Below, piece by piece: positions 7,565-20,675 of a DNA stretch of 23,263 nt. Source of the stretch: FEN-1219 sp037445815 (GTDB lineage: Bacteria > Pseudomonadota > Gammaproteobacteria > Steroidobacterales > Rariloculaceae); contig JBBIJV010000029.1 of assembly GCA_037445815.1 (NCBI GenBank), forward strand, positions 1 to 23,263. Reading direction: 5' to 3'. A model generated the notes under the pieces. It was not told the origin of the DNA, did no database searches, and worked only from the letters and a program-made list of their open reading frames with translations. Each line of letters starts with the position of its first letter. Position 1 is the stretch's first letter. The translations under genes were made by a program, and so were the position numbers.

Positions 7565-8902
7565 CTAGATCCCGAAGCTCGTCCGCACGGATTCCGCGAG
7601 GCGGCCCGCGAGCGACGCCACCTGCTGCCGGTCTTCGCCTTCGACCATGATCCGGATGACGGGCTCGGTGCCGGAAGCTCGCAGCACGACTCGACCGCGT
7701 TGGCCGAGCTCTTGCTCGGCCTGCCCCAAGGCGTCGCGGACGGCCGGGTCGCACGTCGGATCGACGGGCTCGCGCACCTTCACGTTCAGCAGCACCTGCG
7801 GGAACTGCTCCATGCCGGCGGCAAGTTCGCTCAACGCTTTACCGGTACGCCGCATGACGGAGAGCACCTGAAGCGCCGTAATGAGGCCGTCGCCCGTCGT
7901 GGTGCGATCGAGACAAATGACGTGCCCCGACGTCTCGCCGCCCAAGACCCCACCCTTGCTCTTCAATAGCGCGAGCACGTTTCGGTCGCCGACCTTGGCG
8001 CGCAGGAACTCGACGCCGAGCGTGCGCAGCGCGAGCTCGAGCCCCAAGTTGCTCATGACCGTGCCGACGACGGGGCCGCGCAGGCTCTGCGACTCGCAGC
8101 GGTCGCGCGCCAAAATGTAGACGAGCTGATCGCCGTCCACGAGGTTGCCGCGCTCGTCGACCATCACAACGCGGTCGCCGTCGCCGTCGAGCGCCAGCCC
8201 CACGTGCGCCCTCACCCCCGTGACCGTGAGCTTCAAGAGATCGGGCCGCGTGGAGCCGCAGCCGTCGTTGATGTTGCGGCCGTTCGGCGAGCAGCCGACG
8301 GGCACGACGTCGGCGCCCAAATCCGACATCACCCGCGGCGCCACCTTGTACGCAGCCCCGTGCGAGGCATCGACGACGATCTTGAAGTCGTCGAACACCA
8401 TGCCGGCGGGAATCGTCGACTTGCAGAAACTCATGTAGTCCGTGCGCGCGGCCGACGCGGTCTTCGCCTGGCCGAGCGCGCGCGAATCGCGCGTCACGGG
8501 CGCCGAGTCGAGCTCGGACTCGATCGCCTCCTCGATCTCGTCGGAGAGCTTCTCGCCTTCGCGATCGAAGAATTTGATGCCGTTGTCGTAGAACGGATTG
8601 TGCGACGCGCTGATGACGATGCCGAAGTCGGCGCCGAGCTTCTTCGTGAGCACGGCGATGGCGGGCGTCGGGAGAGGACCGGTCAGCAGCACGTCTACGC
8701 CCGCCGCGACGAAGCCCGCCTCGAGCGCGGACTCGAACATGTATCCGGAGACGCGCGTGTCCTTGCCGATCAGCACGGTGCCGCCGCGCGGCGCGAGGAC
8801 GCGCGCGGCCGCGCTGGCGAGCCGCAGCGCGAAATCGACCGTCATGGGGCTCGTGCCGACCTGACCGCGAATGCCGTCCGTGCCGAAGTAGCGTCGCGTC
8901 AC
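7565..8902 (-). CDS. glmM: Phosphoglucosamine mutase
   Basis: GlmM converts glucosamine 6-phosphate to glucosamine 1-phosphate, feeding UDP-GlcNAc for peptidoglycan and lipid A. The protein is 445 residues, full length. FGTDGIRG is at 6-13, the phosphoserine loop ISASHNP has S100 as the phosphorylated serine, the Mg-binding DGDGDR is at 239-244, and the C-terminal phosphate-binding RASGTEPVIRI begins at 408. The start is GTG at 8902; a CGAGA-ACG-TCTCG stem (8902-8914) directly abuts it and leaves no clear Shine-Dalgarno. The neighbouring upstream gene is ftsH, 69 bp away; the folP gene usually found between them is absent. Confidence 0.97.
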   Translation of the reverse strand: MTRRYFGTDGIRGQVGTSPMTVDFALRLASAAARVLAPRGGTVLIGKDTRVSGYMFESALEAGFVAAGVDVLLTGPLPTPAIAVLTKKLGADFGIVISASHNPFYDNGIKFFDREGEKLSDEIEEAIESELDSAPVTRDSRALGQAKTASAARTDYMSFCKSTIPAGMVFDDFKIVVDASHGAAYKVAPRVMSDLGADVVPVGCSPNGRNINDGCGSTRPDLLKLTVTGVRAHVGLALDGDGDRVVMVDERGNLVDGDQLVYILARDRCESQSLRGPVVGTVMSNLGLELALRTLGVEFLRAKVGDRNVLALLKSKGGVLGGETSGHVICLDRTTTGDGLITALQVLSVMRRTGKALSELAAGMEQFPQVLLNVKVREPVDPTCDPAVRDALGQAEQELGQRGRVVLRASGTEPVIRIMVEGEDRQQVASLAGRLAESVRTSFGI

Positions 8903-8971
8903 GAGACGTTCTCGCTCGAGGTGCGCGTCAAGAGAGCCGGGCCGCGGACGGCAGCATTACCGGAACAGCGG

Positions 8972-10894
<1,923 letters not shown>

Positions 10895-10901
10895 AGCATT
10901 A

Positions 10902-10905
10902 CCTC
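10902..10905 (-). promoter_or_regulatory. Ribosome binding site deciding the TTG start of ftsH
   Basis: GAGG on the minus strand lies 7 bp upstream of the TTG at 10894. An out-of-frame ATG sits between them (ATGCTTTGA, a two-codon frame that overlaps the TTG), so an automatic caller could easily choose the wrong start. The resulting N-terminus, MNDLAKN, agrees with FtsH proteins of related bacteria as recalled. Confidence 0.6.
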
Positions 10906-10944
10906 GTGGCGACCGTCCTGGCCGCAAGTGCTCTTTAGACCCTA

Positions 10945-11568
10945 CTACATCCCAAAGCTTCTAGCCAGCAAATAAATCTCGCGGCTTTCAGGCCGTGACG
11001 CCTTGGGCTTCAGCGTTTTCACCGTCTTGAAATGGACCTTGAGCTCGCGCGTGAAGGCATCGATCCCTTCGCCCTGAAAAGCCTTGACCAGAAAATCACC
11101 GCCGGGCCGAAGGATTTCCCGCGCGAACAGCAGAGCTTCGTCGTTGAGCGCCAGGCTGCGAGGCTGATCGATCGCCCGATTGCCGCTTAAATTGGGCGCC
11201 ATGTCCGACATTACAAGATCGACCGGCCGCCCGCCGATCATACGTTTGAGCTCCGCCAAGGTTTCGGGCTTCGTGAAATCACCCTGGAGGAAATCTACGC
11301 CGCCGATCGGCTCCATCGGCAACAGATCGATGGCCACGACTCGGCCCGTCGGGCCCACGAGCCGCGCCGCGAGCTGACTGAAGCCTCCGGGCGCGGAACC
11401 GAGATCGACGCACAGGCTGCCGCGCTTGATGAGGCGCTCCTTCGCCTGAATCTGCTCGAGCTTGAACACGGCCCGAGAGCGAAAGCCTTGGCGGTTGGCT
11501 TGCTCCACGTAGACGTCGCGCTCCTGGCGCGCCTGCCAACGCCGACTGGAACCGGTTCGTCGCGGCAT
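10945..11568 (-). CDS. rlmE: 23S rRNA (uridine-2'-O-)-methyltransferase RlmE (FtsJ/RrmJ)
   Basis: RlmE methylates the 2'-OH of a universally conserved uridine in the A loop of 23S rRNA (U2552 in E. coli), using S-adenosylmethionine, late in 50S assembly. The protein is 207 residues. The SAM-binding motif is VDLGSAPGGFSQ (54-65). The catalytic K-D-K-E tetrad is K36, D122 (SDMAPNLSGN), K162 (VKAFQGEG) and E197 (SREIYLL). The ATG at 11568 is 10 bp after the greA stop. ftsH follows after a 50-bp gap, the pairing known in E. coli as a heat-shock unit, but no sigma32 promoter is visible before rlmE here. Confidence 0.97.
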   Translation of the reverse strand: MPRRTGSSRRWQARQERDVYVEQANRQGFRSRAVFKLEQIQAKERLIKRGSLCVDLGSAPGGFSQLAARLVGPTGRVVAIDLLPMEPIGGVDFLQGDFTKPETLAELKRMIGGRPVDLVMSDMAPNLSGNRAIDQPRSLALNDEALLFAREILRPGGDFLVKAFQGEGIDAFTRELKVHFKTVKTLKPKASRPESREIYLLARSFGM

Positions 11569-11578
11569 CGAACTGCCA

Positions 11579-12048
11579 CTAGATGTATTCGACGGCCGCG
11601 ATCTCGTAAGCGCGCCTGCCGCTCGGCGTAGCGACCTCGACCTCGTCGCCTTCCTTCTTGCCGATCAGCGCGCGCGCGATCGGCGAGCCGATCGACAGCA
11701 AGCCGTTCTTGATGTCGGCCTCGTCCTCGCCGACGATCTGATACTTGACCTCGCTGCCATCGCTCGCGACCAAGTGCACGGTCGCGCCGAACACGACCTT
11801 GCCTCCGGCGTTGACGGTGGTCACGTCGATGATCTGCGCGTTCGCGAGCTTCGCCTCGATGTCGCGGATGCGTGCCTCCATGAGCCCTTGCTGCTCCTTG
11901 GCGGCGTGGTACTCGGCGTTCTCCTTGAGATCGCCGTGCGCGCGCGCGGCCGCGATGGCGGCCGTCACCTTCGGCCGCTCCTCGAGCTTCAAGCGCCGGA
12001 GCTCTTCCTTGAGCTGCTCGGCACCCCGAGCTGTCAGCGGCACCTTGC

Positions 12049-12052
<4 letters not shown>
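11579..12052 (-). CDS. greA: Transcription elongation factor GreA
   Basis: GreA enters the RNA polymerase secondary channel and stimulates cleavage of the backtracked transcript 3' end. The protein is 157 residues: an N-terminal antiparallel coiled coil (about 10-75) and a C-terminal FKBP-like domain. The acidic tip residues D41 and E44 (GDLKENAEY) are present. Translation starts at TTG (12052), which overlaps the carB stop as TTGA. A strong GGAGG lies 7 bp upstream. The next gene downstream is rlmE; the small yhbY gene often found between them is missing. Confidence 0.97.
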
Positions 12053-15273
<3,221 letters not shown>

Positions 15274-15322
15274 TTACGTGAACCGGTTCCTTCTAGAAGC
15301 CTTGCAAGTGATCGAAGCGACT

Positions 15323-16471
15323 CTAAACGGCCTGGGCGCGGTGGCGATACGCTTTCAGCGACGCCGTGAAGCGTTGGAAGAGCGGCCGCAGGTCGTGCGG
15401 GCCCGGGCTCGCTTCGGGGTGCCCCTGGAACGAGAAGGCCGGCCGGTCCGTGCGCTCGATGCCCTGGAGGCTGCCGTCGAAGAGCGACCGGTGCGTCGCG
15501 CGGCACGTCGCGGGCAGCGTGCTCTCCTGCACGGCGAACCCGTGGTTCTGGCTCGTGATCATGACGCGTCCAGAGTCGATCTCGACGACCGGGTGATTCG
15601 CGCCGTGGTGGCCGAACTTCATCTTCTCGGTCTTGGCGCCGCTCGCGAGGCCGAGCAACTGGTGCCCCAAGCAGATGCCGAAGATCGGCACACCGGTCTC
15701 GAGCAGCTTACGAATCGCCTCGATCGCGTAGTCGCATGGCTCGGGATCGCCGGGCCCGTTCGACAGGAACACGCCGTCCGGCAGCAGCGCCATGACCTCC
15801 TCGGCCTTCGTCGTCGCCGGAACCACGGTGACGCGGCAGTCCTGATCCGAGAGCAGGCGCAGGATGTTGCGCTTGATGCCGTAATCGAATGCCACGACAT
15901 GGAAGCTCGCGACCCGCTTCGTGTAGACGCTCTGCCGCTCGGGCCAGATGCTGCCTTGATTCCACTGGTACGGCTGCTTCGTCGTGACGAGCTTCGCCAA
16001 GTCCATGCCCTTCAAGCCCGGGAACTTGCGCGCGGCCTTGATGGCCTCCTCGGCGTTGGCCTTGGCGCCCGTGACGATGCAGCCCGCTTGTGCGCCCTTG
16101 TCGCGCAGGATGCGCGTGAGTTGGCGCGTGTCGATCTCGGCGATGGCCACCGTCTTGCCGCGCCGCAAGAACTCCTCGAGGCTGCTCTCGGCTCGCCAAT
16201 TGCTGACGACCGCGGACAAGTCGCGGATGATGAGCCCGGCCGCGTAGATCTTCGTGGACTCGAAATCGTCCGAGTTCGTGCCGACGTTGCCGATGTGCGG
16301 ATACGTCAGCGTGACGATCTGCCGGTAGTAGGACGGGTCCGTCAGGATTTCCTGGTACCCCGTCATGGCGGTGTTGAAAACGACTTCGCCGAGCGTTCGG
16401 CCTTCGGCACCGACCGATACGCCGTTGAACACCGTGCCATCTTCGAGCGCTAGTATCGCCGGCTCTGCCAC
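15323..16471 (-). CDS. carA: Carbamoyl phosphate synthase small (glutaminase) subunit
   Basis: CarA hydrolyses glutamine and channels ammonia to CarB. The protein is 382 residues: an N-terminal CPSase-small domain (NTAMTGYQEILTDPSY at 33-48) and a C-terminal class I glutamine amidotransferase. The triad is C267 (GICLGHQLLGLA), H351 and E353 (QGHPEASPGPHD). The start is GTG at 16471, with AGGAG (16478-16482) 6 bp upstream. The gene follows dapB after a 194-bp gap carrying a probable promoter and leader structures, and precedes carB by 49 bp, so carAB is probably its own transcription unit. Confidence 0.98.
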   Translation of the reverse strand: MAEPAILALEDGTVFNGVSVGAEGRTLGEVVFNTAMTGYQEILTDPSYYRQIVTLTYPHIGNVGTNSDDFESTKIYAAGLIIRDLSAVVSNWRAESSLEEFLRRGKTVAIAEIDTRQLTRILRDKGAQAGCIVTGAKANAEEAIKAARKFPGLKGMDLAKLVTTKQPYQWNQGSIWPERQSVYTKRVASFHVVAFDYGIKRNILRLLSDQDCRVTVVPATTKAEEVMALLPDGVFLSNGPGDPEPCDYAIEAIRKLLETGVPIFGICLGHQLLGLASGAKTEKMKFGHHGANHPVVEIDSGRVMITSQNHGFAVQESTLPATCRATHRSLFDGSLQGIERTDRPAFSFQGHPEASPGPHDLRPLFQRFTASLKAYRHRAQAV

Positions 16472-16477
16472 GCTGAG

Positions 16478-16482
16478 CTCCT
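16478..16482 (-). promoter_or_regulatory. Ribosome binding site for the GTG start of carA
   Basis: AGGAG lies 6 bp upstream of GTG at 16471. It also contains most of the TAG stop of a small leader frame (16552-16481, TTG to TAG, 23 codons), whose reality is uncertain. Confidence 0.6.
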
Positions 16483-16516
16483 ACGAAAATTCGACTTGCG
16501 AGAACCCGCGGGACTG

Positions 16517-16531
16517 CTGCCGGCTCGGCAG
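16517..16531 (-). other. Stem-loop in the carA leader
   Basis: A perfect 6-bp inverted repeat with a 3-nt loop, CTGCCG-AGC-CGGCAG in the transcript, lies 46 bp before the carA start. It follows the larger palindrome at 16537-16556. No T tract follows, so it is not a simple intrinsic terminator. An 8-bp palindrome CCCGCGGG (16505-16512) lies just downstream. Confidence 0.45.
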
Positions 16532-16536
16532 ACAAT

Positions 16537-16556
16537 CCCGTGTTGACGTCAACGGG
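16537..16556 (-). promoter_or_regulatory. Palindrome in the carA leader, possible operator or RNA hairpin
   Basis: A perfect 12-bp palindrome GTTGACGTCAAC (16542-16553) is enclosed by CCCGT (16537-16541) and ACGGG (16552-16556) on the plus strand. This gives either a DNA operator-like site or a 5-bp RNA stem with a 10-nt loop. It lies about 15-35 bp downstream of the putative carA -10 box, where a bound repressor could block elongation. The binding protein is unknown. Confidence 0.4.
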
Positions 16557-16571
16557 GAAACTCAGGCGGTA

Positions 16572-16577
16572 ATTGTA
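16572..16577 (-). promoter_or_regulatory. Putative -10 box of a carA promoter
   Basis: TACAAT on the minus strand matches five of six sigma70 -10 bases and lies about 100 bp upstream of the carA GTG. No good -35 box occurs at 16-18 bp (the best, TAGATC at 18 bp, matches three of six), so the promoter may need an activator or be misassigned. The rest of the 194-bp dapB-carA gap holds leader palindromes and a GC-rich stretch after dapB, with no clear terminator. Confidence 0.4.
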
Positions 16578-16665
16578 GCTCGTTCGTGCTGCAACGATCT
16601 ACAAGATTTTGCGCGACTGCACCTGCGAAACCGCGCTCGCGCGCGACGCGGAGTGCCGCGCTTTT

Positions 16666-17475
16666 TCAGTCACGCGACAAGCCGAGCACGTCGGCCATCG
16701 AGTACAAGCCCGGCGCCTGCGCCGCGGCCCAGCGCGCGGCTCGCAGCGCACCGCGCGCGAACGTCTTGCGGTCCGCCGCGCGGTGGAAGAACTCCACCTC
16801 TTCCTCCGCACCGATGAAGCGCACGGTGTGCTCGCCCACGACGTTGCCGCCGCGCACGACGGAGAAGCCGATCGTGCCCGGAACGCGCGGCCCCGTCTGC
16901 CCGTGCCGCGCGTACACCGCCAATTCGTCGAGCTTCCGACCGCGCACGGCCGCAATGCGTTCCCCGAGCGCGAGCGCGGTGCCCGACGGCGCGTCGACCT
17001 TGTGCCGGTGGTGCGTCTCGGCGATCTCGACGTCGTAGCCGTCCCCGAGCGCCTTCGCGGCGCGGGCGACGAGCTCCAGGAAGACGTTGACGCCGACGCT
17101 CATGTTTCGCGCGTAAACGATTGGAATCTCGTGAGCGGCTTTCTCGAGCGCCGCAAGCTGCCGCTCGGCGAGACCTGTCGTCCCGACGACGATCGCGGTG
17201 CCGTGCTCGACGCAGGCGCGCACGTTGGCCACCGTCGCGGCCGGCAGGGTGAAGTCGACGGCGGCTTGCGCGCTGCTCAAGCCCTGGCTCGGCTGGTCCG
17301 TCAGCGGCACTCCGGCCGCGGCTGCGCCGACGAGCTCGCCGGCGTCGCGTCCGAGCAACGTATCGCCGGGCTCCGTTACGGCGCCGACGAGCTTCAAGTC
17401 GTCGGCCTCGAGAATCGCGGAGAGCACCGCACGGCCCATGCGGCCCGCGGCGCCGAAGACGGCTAGCTTCAACAA
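16666..17475 (-). CDS. dapB: 4-hydroxy-tetrahydrodipicolinate reductase
   Basis: DapB carries out the NAD(P)H-dependent reduction step of the diaminopimelate/lysine pathway, needed for peptidoglycan and lysine. The protein is 269 residues. The nucleotide-binding FGAAGRMGRAVL is at 7-18, VVGTTGL at 96-102, and the catalytic and substrate-binding ETHHRHKVDAPSGTA is at 153-167, with H155, H156 and K159. The start is TTG at 17475 (a second TTG follows directly), with GGGAG inside the last dnaJ codons about 9 bp upstream. The gap to dnaJ is only 4 bp, so dapB is probably cotranscribed with the chaperone operon. Confidence 0.96.
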   Translation of the reverse strand: MLKLAVFGAAGRMGRAVLSAILEADDLKLVGAVTEPGDTLLGRDAGELVGAAAAGVPLTDQPSQGLSSAQAAVDFTLPAATVANVRACVEHGTAIVVGTTGLAERQLAALEKAAHEIPIVYARNMSVGVNVFLELVARAAKALGDGYDVEIAETHHRHKVDAPSGTALALGERIAAVRGRKLDELAVYARHGQTGPRVPGTIGFSVVRGGNVVGEHTVRFIGAEEEVEFFHRAADRKTFARGALRAARWAAAQAPGLYSMADVLGLSRD

Positions 17476-17479
17476 CTGC

Positions 17480-18613
17480 CTATGCTCCCATCCGCTCGAA
17501 GAACTCCTTCACGCCGGCGAACCAAGAGCGCGCACGCGGACTGTGCCGCTCGCCTCCGTTTTGGATGGCCGCGTCGAGCTCGCGCAGCTTCTCCTTCTGC
17601 TCGGCCGTCAGGTTCACGGGCGTCTCCACCTGCACGCGGCAGAAAAGATCGCCCACGCCGCTCTCGCGGACGGAGCGTACTCCCTTACCGCGCAAGCGGA
17701 ACACGCTGCCGGATTGAGTCTCGGGCGGAACCTTGAGGACGACGTTGCCGTCGAGCGTCGGCACGTCGACGCTGCCGCCGAGCGCGGCCGTTGCGAAGCT
17801 GATGGGCACCTCGCAGCTCAGGTTCTGGCCTTCGCGCGTGAAGATCGGATGGGGTTGAACGGTGATGTCGACGTAGAGATCGCCGGGCGGCCCTCCGTTG
17901 CGACCGGCCTCGCCTTCGCGCGCCAGCCGAATCCGATCGCCGGTGTCGACGCCCGGCGGCACCTTCACGGAAAGGGTCTTGGTCTTGCGCACCCGGCCGC
18001 GCCCGTGGCAGTCGCGGCACGGCTTGTCGATCGTGGCGCCGGCGCCGCCGCAGCCCGGGCAGGTTTGCTGAATCGAGAAGAAGCCCTGGGCCACGCGCAC
18101 CTGGCCCGCGCCGCCACACGTCTTGCAGGTGATCGGCTGCGAGCCCGGCTCCGCGCCTTTCCCTAGGCAGCGCGTGCACTCGACCTGTGCCGGAATGTCG
18201 AGCGTGACGGTGTCGCCGGCCACGGCTTGCTCGAGCGCGAGCTCGAGCTCGTAGCGAAGGTCCGCGCCGCGGAAAACTTGACTGCGTCCGCCGCGGCGGC
18301 CGCCGCCGAAGATGTCGCCGAAAACGTCGCCGAAGATGTCGCTGAACGCATCGGCCCCGCCGAAGCCGCCGCCCATGCCGCCGCCGTTCTGCACGCCCGC
18401 GTGGCCGAACCGGTCGTAAGCCGCGCGCTTTTCCTTGTCCGAGAGGACCTCGTAGGCTTCCTTGGCTTCCTTGAACTGCACCTCGGCGTCCGGGTTGCCC
18501 GGATTGCGATCGGGATGATGCTTCATCGCGAGGCGCCGATACGCCTTCTTGATGTCGGCTTCCGACGCATCGCGCCCGACGCCGAGTACTTCGTAATAGT
18601 CCCGCTTCGCCAT
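17480..18613 (-). CDS. dnaJ: Chaperone protein DnaJ (Hsp40)
   Basis: DnaJ delivers unfolded clients to DnaK and stimulates its ATPase through the J domain. The protein is 377 residues, class A architecture: a J domain (about 4-70) with HPD at 33-35, a Gly/Phe region (about 75-107), and four CxxCxGxG zinc motifs (146-208: CTRCLGKG, CKTCGGAG, CPGCGGAG, CRDCHGRG), followed by the C-terminal substrate-binding domains. The ATG is at 18613. It lies 74 bp after dnaK, with a strong hairpin in the gap, and 4 bp before dapB. Confidence 0.98.
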   Translation of the reverse strand: MAKRDYYEVLGVGRDASEADIKKAYRRLAMKHHPDRNPGNPDAEVQFKEAKEAYEVLSDKEKRAAYDRFGHAGVQNGGGMGGGFGGADAFSDIFGDVFGDIFGGGRRGGRSQVFRGADLRYELELALEQAVAGDTVTLDIPAQVECTRCLGKGAEPGSQPITCKTCGGAGQVRVAQGFFSIQQTCPGCGGAGATIDKPCRDCHGRGRVRKTKTLSVKVPPGVDTGDRIRLAREGEAGRNGGPPGDLYVDITVQPHPIFTREGQNLSCEVPISFATAALGGSVDVPTLDGNVVLKVPPETQSGSVFRLRGKGVRSVRESGVGDLFCRVQVETPVNLTAEQKEKLRELDAAIQNGGERHSPRARSWFAGVKEFFERMGA

Positions 18614-18629
18614 CCCCGTTCTCGATAGC

Positions 18630-18658
18630 AGGAGAGCACGCTGGATGCGTGCTCTCCT
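18630..18658 (-). other. 11-bp perfect inverted repeat between dnaK and dnaJ
   Basis: AGGAGAGCACG and CGTGCTCTCCT form a perfect 11-bp stem with a 7-nt loop (18641-18647) in the 74-bp dnaK-dnaJ gap. No U tract follows, so full intrinsic termination is unlikely. It may protect the dnaK mRNA 3' end, act as a processing site or reduce read-through to lower DnaJ relative to DnaK. The AGGAG in the stem is too far from dnaJ (more than 35 nt) to be its ribosome site. Confidence 0.75.
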
Positions 18659-18687
18659 AGCCGATCAACCGACTCGCGCGCTCGAGA

Positions 18688-20622
18688 TCAGTTGTTCTTG
18701 CGCTTGCCGTCGTCCTTGACCTCTTCGAACTCGGCGTCGACGACGTTGTCCTTGCCGCCTCCGCCTCCGTCGCCGCCCGCCTGGGCCCCTGCGGCCGAAC
18801 CCTGCTGCTGCGCGTAGAGGCGCTGGGCCATGCCGGCCGACGCCTCGCCCAAAGCCTTCAGCTTGGTCTCGATCACGGCTTTGTTGTCGCCCTTCACCGC
18901 TTCCTTCAGGTCCGCCATGGCGGACTCGATCTTCGCACGTTCCTCGCCCGACACCTTGTCGCCCAGTTCACGCAATGACTTTTCCGTTGCGTGAATCAGT
19001 GCATCCGCCTGGTTACGCGTCTCGGCGAGCTCGCGGAACTTGGCGTCTTCGGCGGCGTGCGCCTCGGCCTCGGCGACCATGCGCTTGATCTCGTCCTCCG
19101 ACAAGCCCGAGGAGGCCTTGATCACGATCTTTTGCTCCTTACCGGTCGCCTTGTCCTTGGCCGACACGTTCAGTATGCCGTTCGCGTCGATGTCGAACGT
19201 CACCTCGACCTGCGGCATGCCGCGGGGCGCCGGCGGCAGGTCCGTGAGGTCGAACCTGCCGAGCGACTTGTTGTCCGCGGCGCGCGGGCGCTCGCCCTGC
19301 AGCACGTGGATCGTCACGGCCGTCTGGTTATCCTCGGCCGTGGAGAACGTCTGCGTCGCCTTCGTCGGAATCGTCGTGTTCTTTTCGATGAGCTTCGTCA
19401 TGACGCCGCCCAACGTCTCGATGCCGAGCGACAGCGGCGTGACGTCGAGCAGCAAAACGTCCTTTACCTCGCCCGCGAGCACCCCGGCCTGGATGGCTGC
19501 GCCGACGGCCACGGCCTCGTCGGGGTTTACGTCCTTACGCGGCTCCTTGCCGAACAGGGCCTGCACGGCCTCCTGCACCTTCGGCATGCGCGTCTGGCCG
19601 CCGACGAGAATCACGTCGTCGATGTCCGAGACCTTGAGCCCGGCGTCGGCGAGCGCCGTCTTGCAGGGCCCGATCGTCTTCTCGATCAGGTCCTCGACGA
19701 GCGACTCCAGCTTCGCGCGCGTTAGGCTGATGTTCAGGTGCTTCGGGCCCGAGGCGTCTGCCGTGATGTACGGGAGATTGACCTCCGTCTGCTGGCGCGA
19801 CGAAAGCTCGATCTTCGCCTTCTCGGCGGCTTCCTTGAGCCGCTGCATAGCGAGAGGATCGCGCCGAATGTCGACGCCGCTCTCCTTTTGGAACTCCTTG
19901 GCGAGGTAATCGATGATGCGCTTGTCGAAGTCCTCGCCGCCCAGGAACGTGTCCCCGTTCGTGGCCAAGACCTCGAACTGATGCTCGCCGTCGACCTCCG
20001 CGATCTCGATGATCGAGATGTCGAACGTGCCGCCGCCCAAGTCGTACACGGCGATCTTGCGGTCGCCGCGCTTCTTGTCGAGGCCGTACGCGAGCGCGGC
20101 CGCCGTCGGCTCGTTGATGATGCGCTTCACCTCGAGGCCTGCGATCTTGCCCGCATCCTTCGTGGCCTGGCGCTGCGAATCGTTGAAGTACGCCGGAACC
20201 GTGATCACGGCCTCGGTGACCTTCTCGCCGAGATAGTCCTCGGCCGTCTGCTTCATCTTCGCGAGCACGCGCGCCGAGATTTCGGGCGGCGCCATTTTCT
20301 TGCCGCCGACCTCGACCCACGCATCGCCGTTGTCGGCCTTGACGATCTTGTACGGGACCATGCCGATGTCGCGCTGCACGACTTCGTCGTCGAACCGCCG
20401 GCCGATGAGGCGCTTCACGGCAAACAAGGTGTTGCTCGGGTTCGTGACGGCCTGGCGCTTCGCCGTCTGGCCGACGAGCACCTCGCCGTCCTTCGTGAAA
20501 GCCACGATCGACGGCGTCGTGCGGTCACCCTCGCTGTTCTCGATGACCTTCGGCTTACCGCCGTCCATGATCGCGACGCACGAGTTCGTCGTGCCCAAGT
20601 CGATGCCGATCACTCTACCCAT
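18688..20622 (-). CDS. dnaK: Chaperone protein DnaK (Hsp70)
   Basis: DnaK is the ATP-dependent Hsp70 chaperone working with DnaJ and GrpE. The protein is 644 residues: a nucleotide-binding domain (about 1-383) with IGIDLGTTNS at 5-14 and DLGGGTFD with T199 (the autophosphorylation threonine in E. coli numbering), the linker VLLLDVTPL, a substrate-binding beta domain and a helical lid. The tail is Gly/Gln-rich and ends in an acidic VVDAEFEEVKDD segment. The frame is open 25 codons further upstream, but the ATG at 20622 is chosen for its canonical MGRVIGIDLG start and GGAG (20630-20633) 7 bp upstream. A sigma32 promoter lies directly before it. Confidence 0.99.
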   Translation of the reverse strand: MGRVIGIDLGTTNSCVAIMDGGKPKVIENSEGDRTTPSIVAFTKDGEVLVGQTAKRQAVTNPSNTLFAVKRLIGRRFDDEVVQRDIGMVPYKIVKADNGDAWVEVGGKKMAPPEISARVLAKMKQTAEDYLGEKVTEAVITVPAYFNDSQRQATKDAGKIAGLEVKRIINEPTAAALAYGLDKKRGDRKIAVYDLGGGTFDISIIEIAEVDGEHQFEVLATNGDTFLGGEDFDKRIIDYLAKEFQKESGVDIRRDPLAMQRLKEAAEKAKIELSSRQQTEVNLPYITADASGPKHLNISLTRAKLESLVEDLIEKTIGPCKTALADAGLKVSDIDDVILVGGQTRMPKVQEAVQALFGKEPRKDVNPDEAVAVGAAIQAGVLAGEVKDVLLLDVTPLSLGIETLGGVMTKLIEKNTTIPTKATQTFSTAEDNQTAVTIHVLQGERPRAADNKSLGRFDLTDLPPAPRGMPQVEVTFDIDANGILNVSAKDKATGKEQKIVIKASSGLSEDEIKRMVAEAEAHAAEDAKFRELAETRNQADALIHATEKSLRELGDKVSGEERAKIESAMADLKEAVKGDNKAVIETKLKALGEASAGMAQRLYAQQQGSAAGAQAGGDGGGGGKDNVVDAEFEEVKDDGKRKNN

Positions 20623-20675
20623 GTGACTGCTCCAAGAACCGATGAAAAGTTGGAAAAGCCTTGAATACGTACGCG

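Noticed and set aside
16640..16665. Terminator after dapB
   Set aside because: The region forms a short GC stem (CGCGG-CACT-CCGCG) but no T tract follows, so intrinsic termination is not supported.
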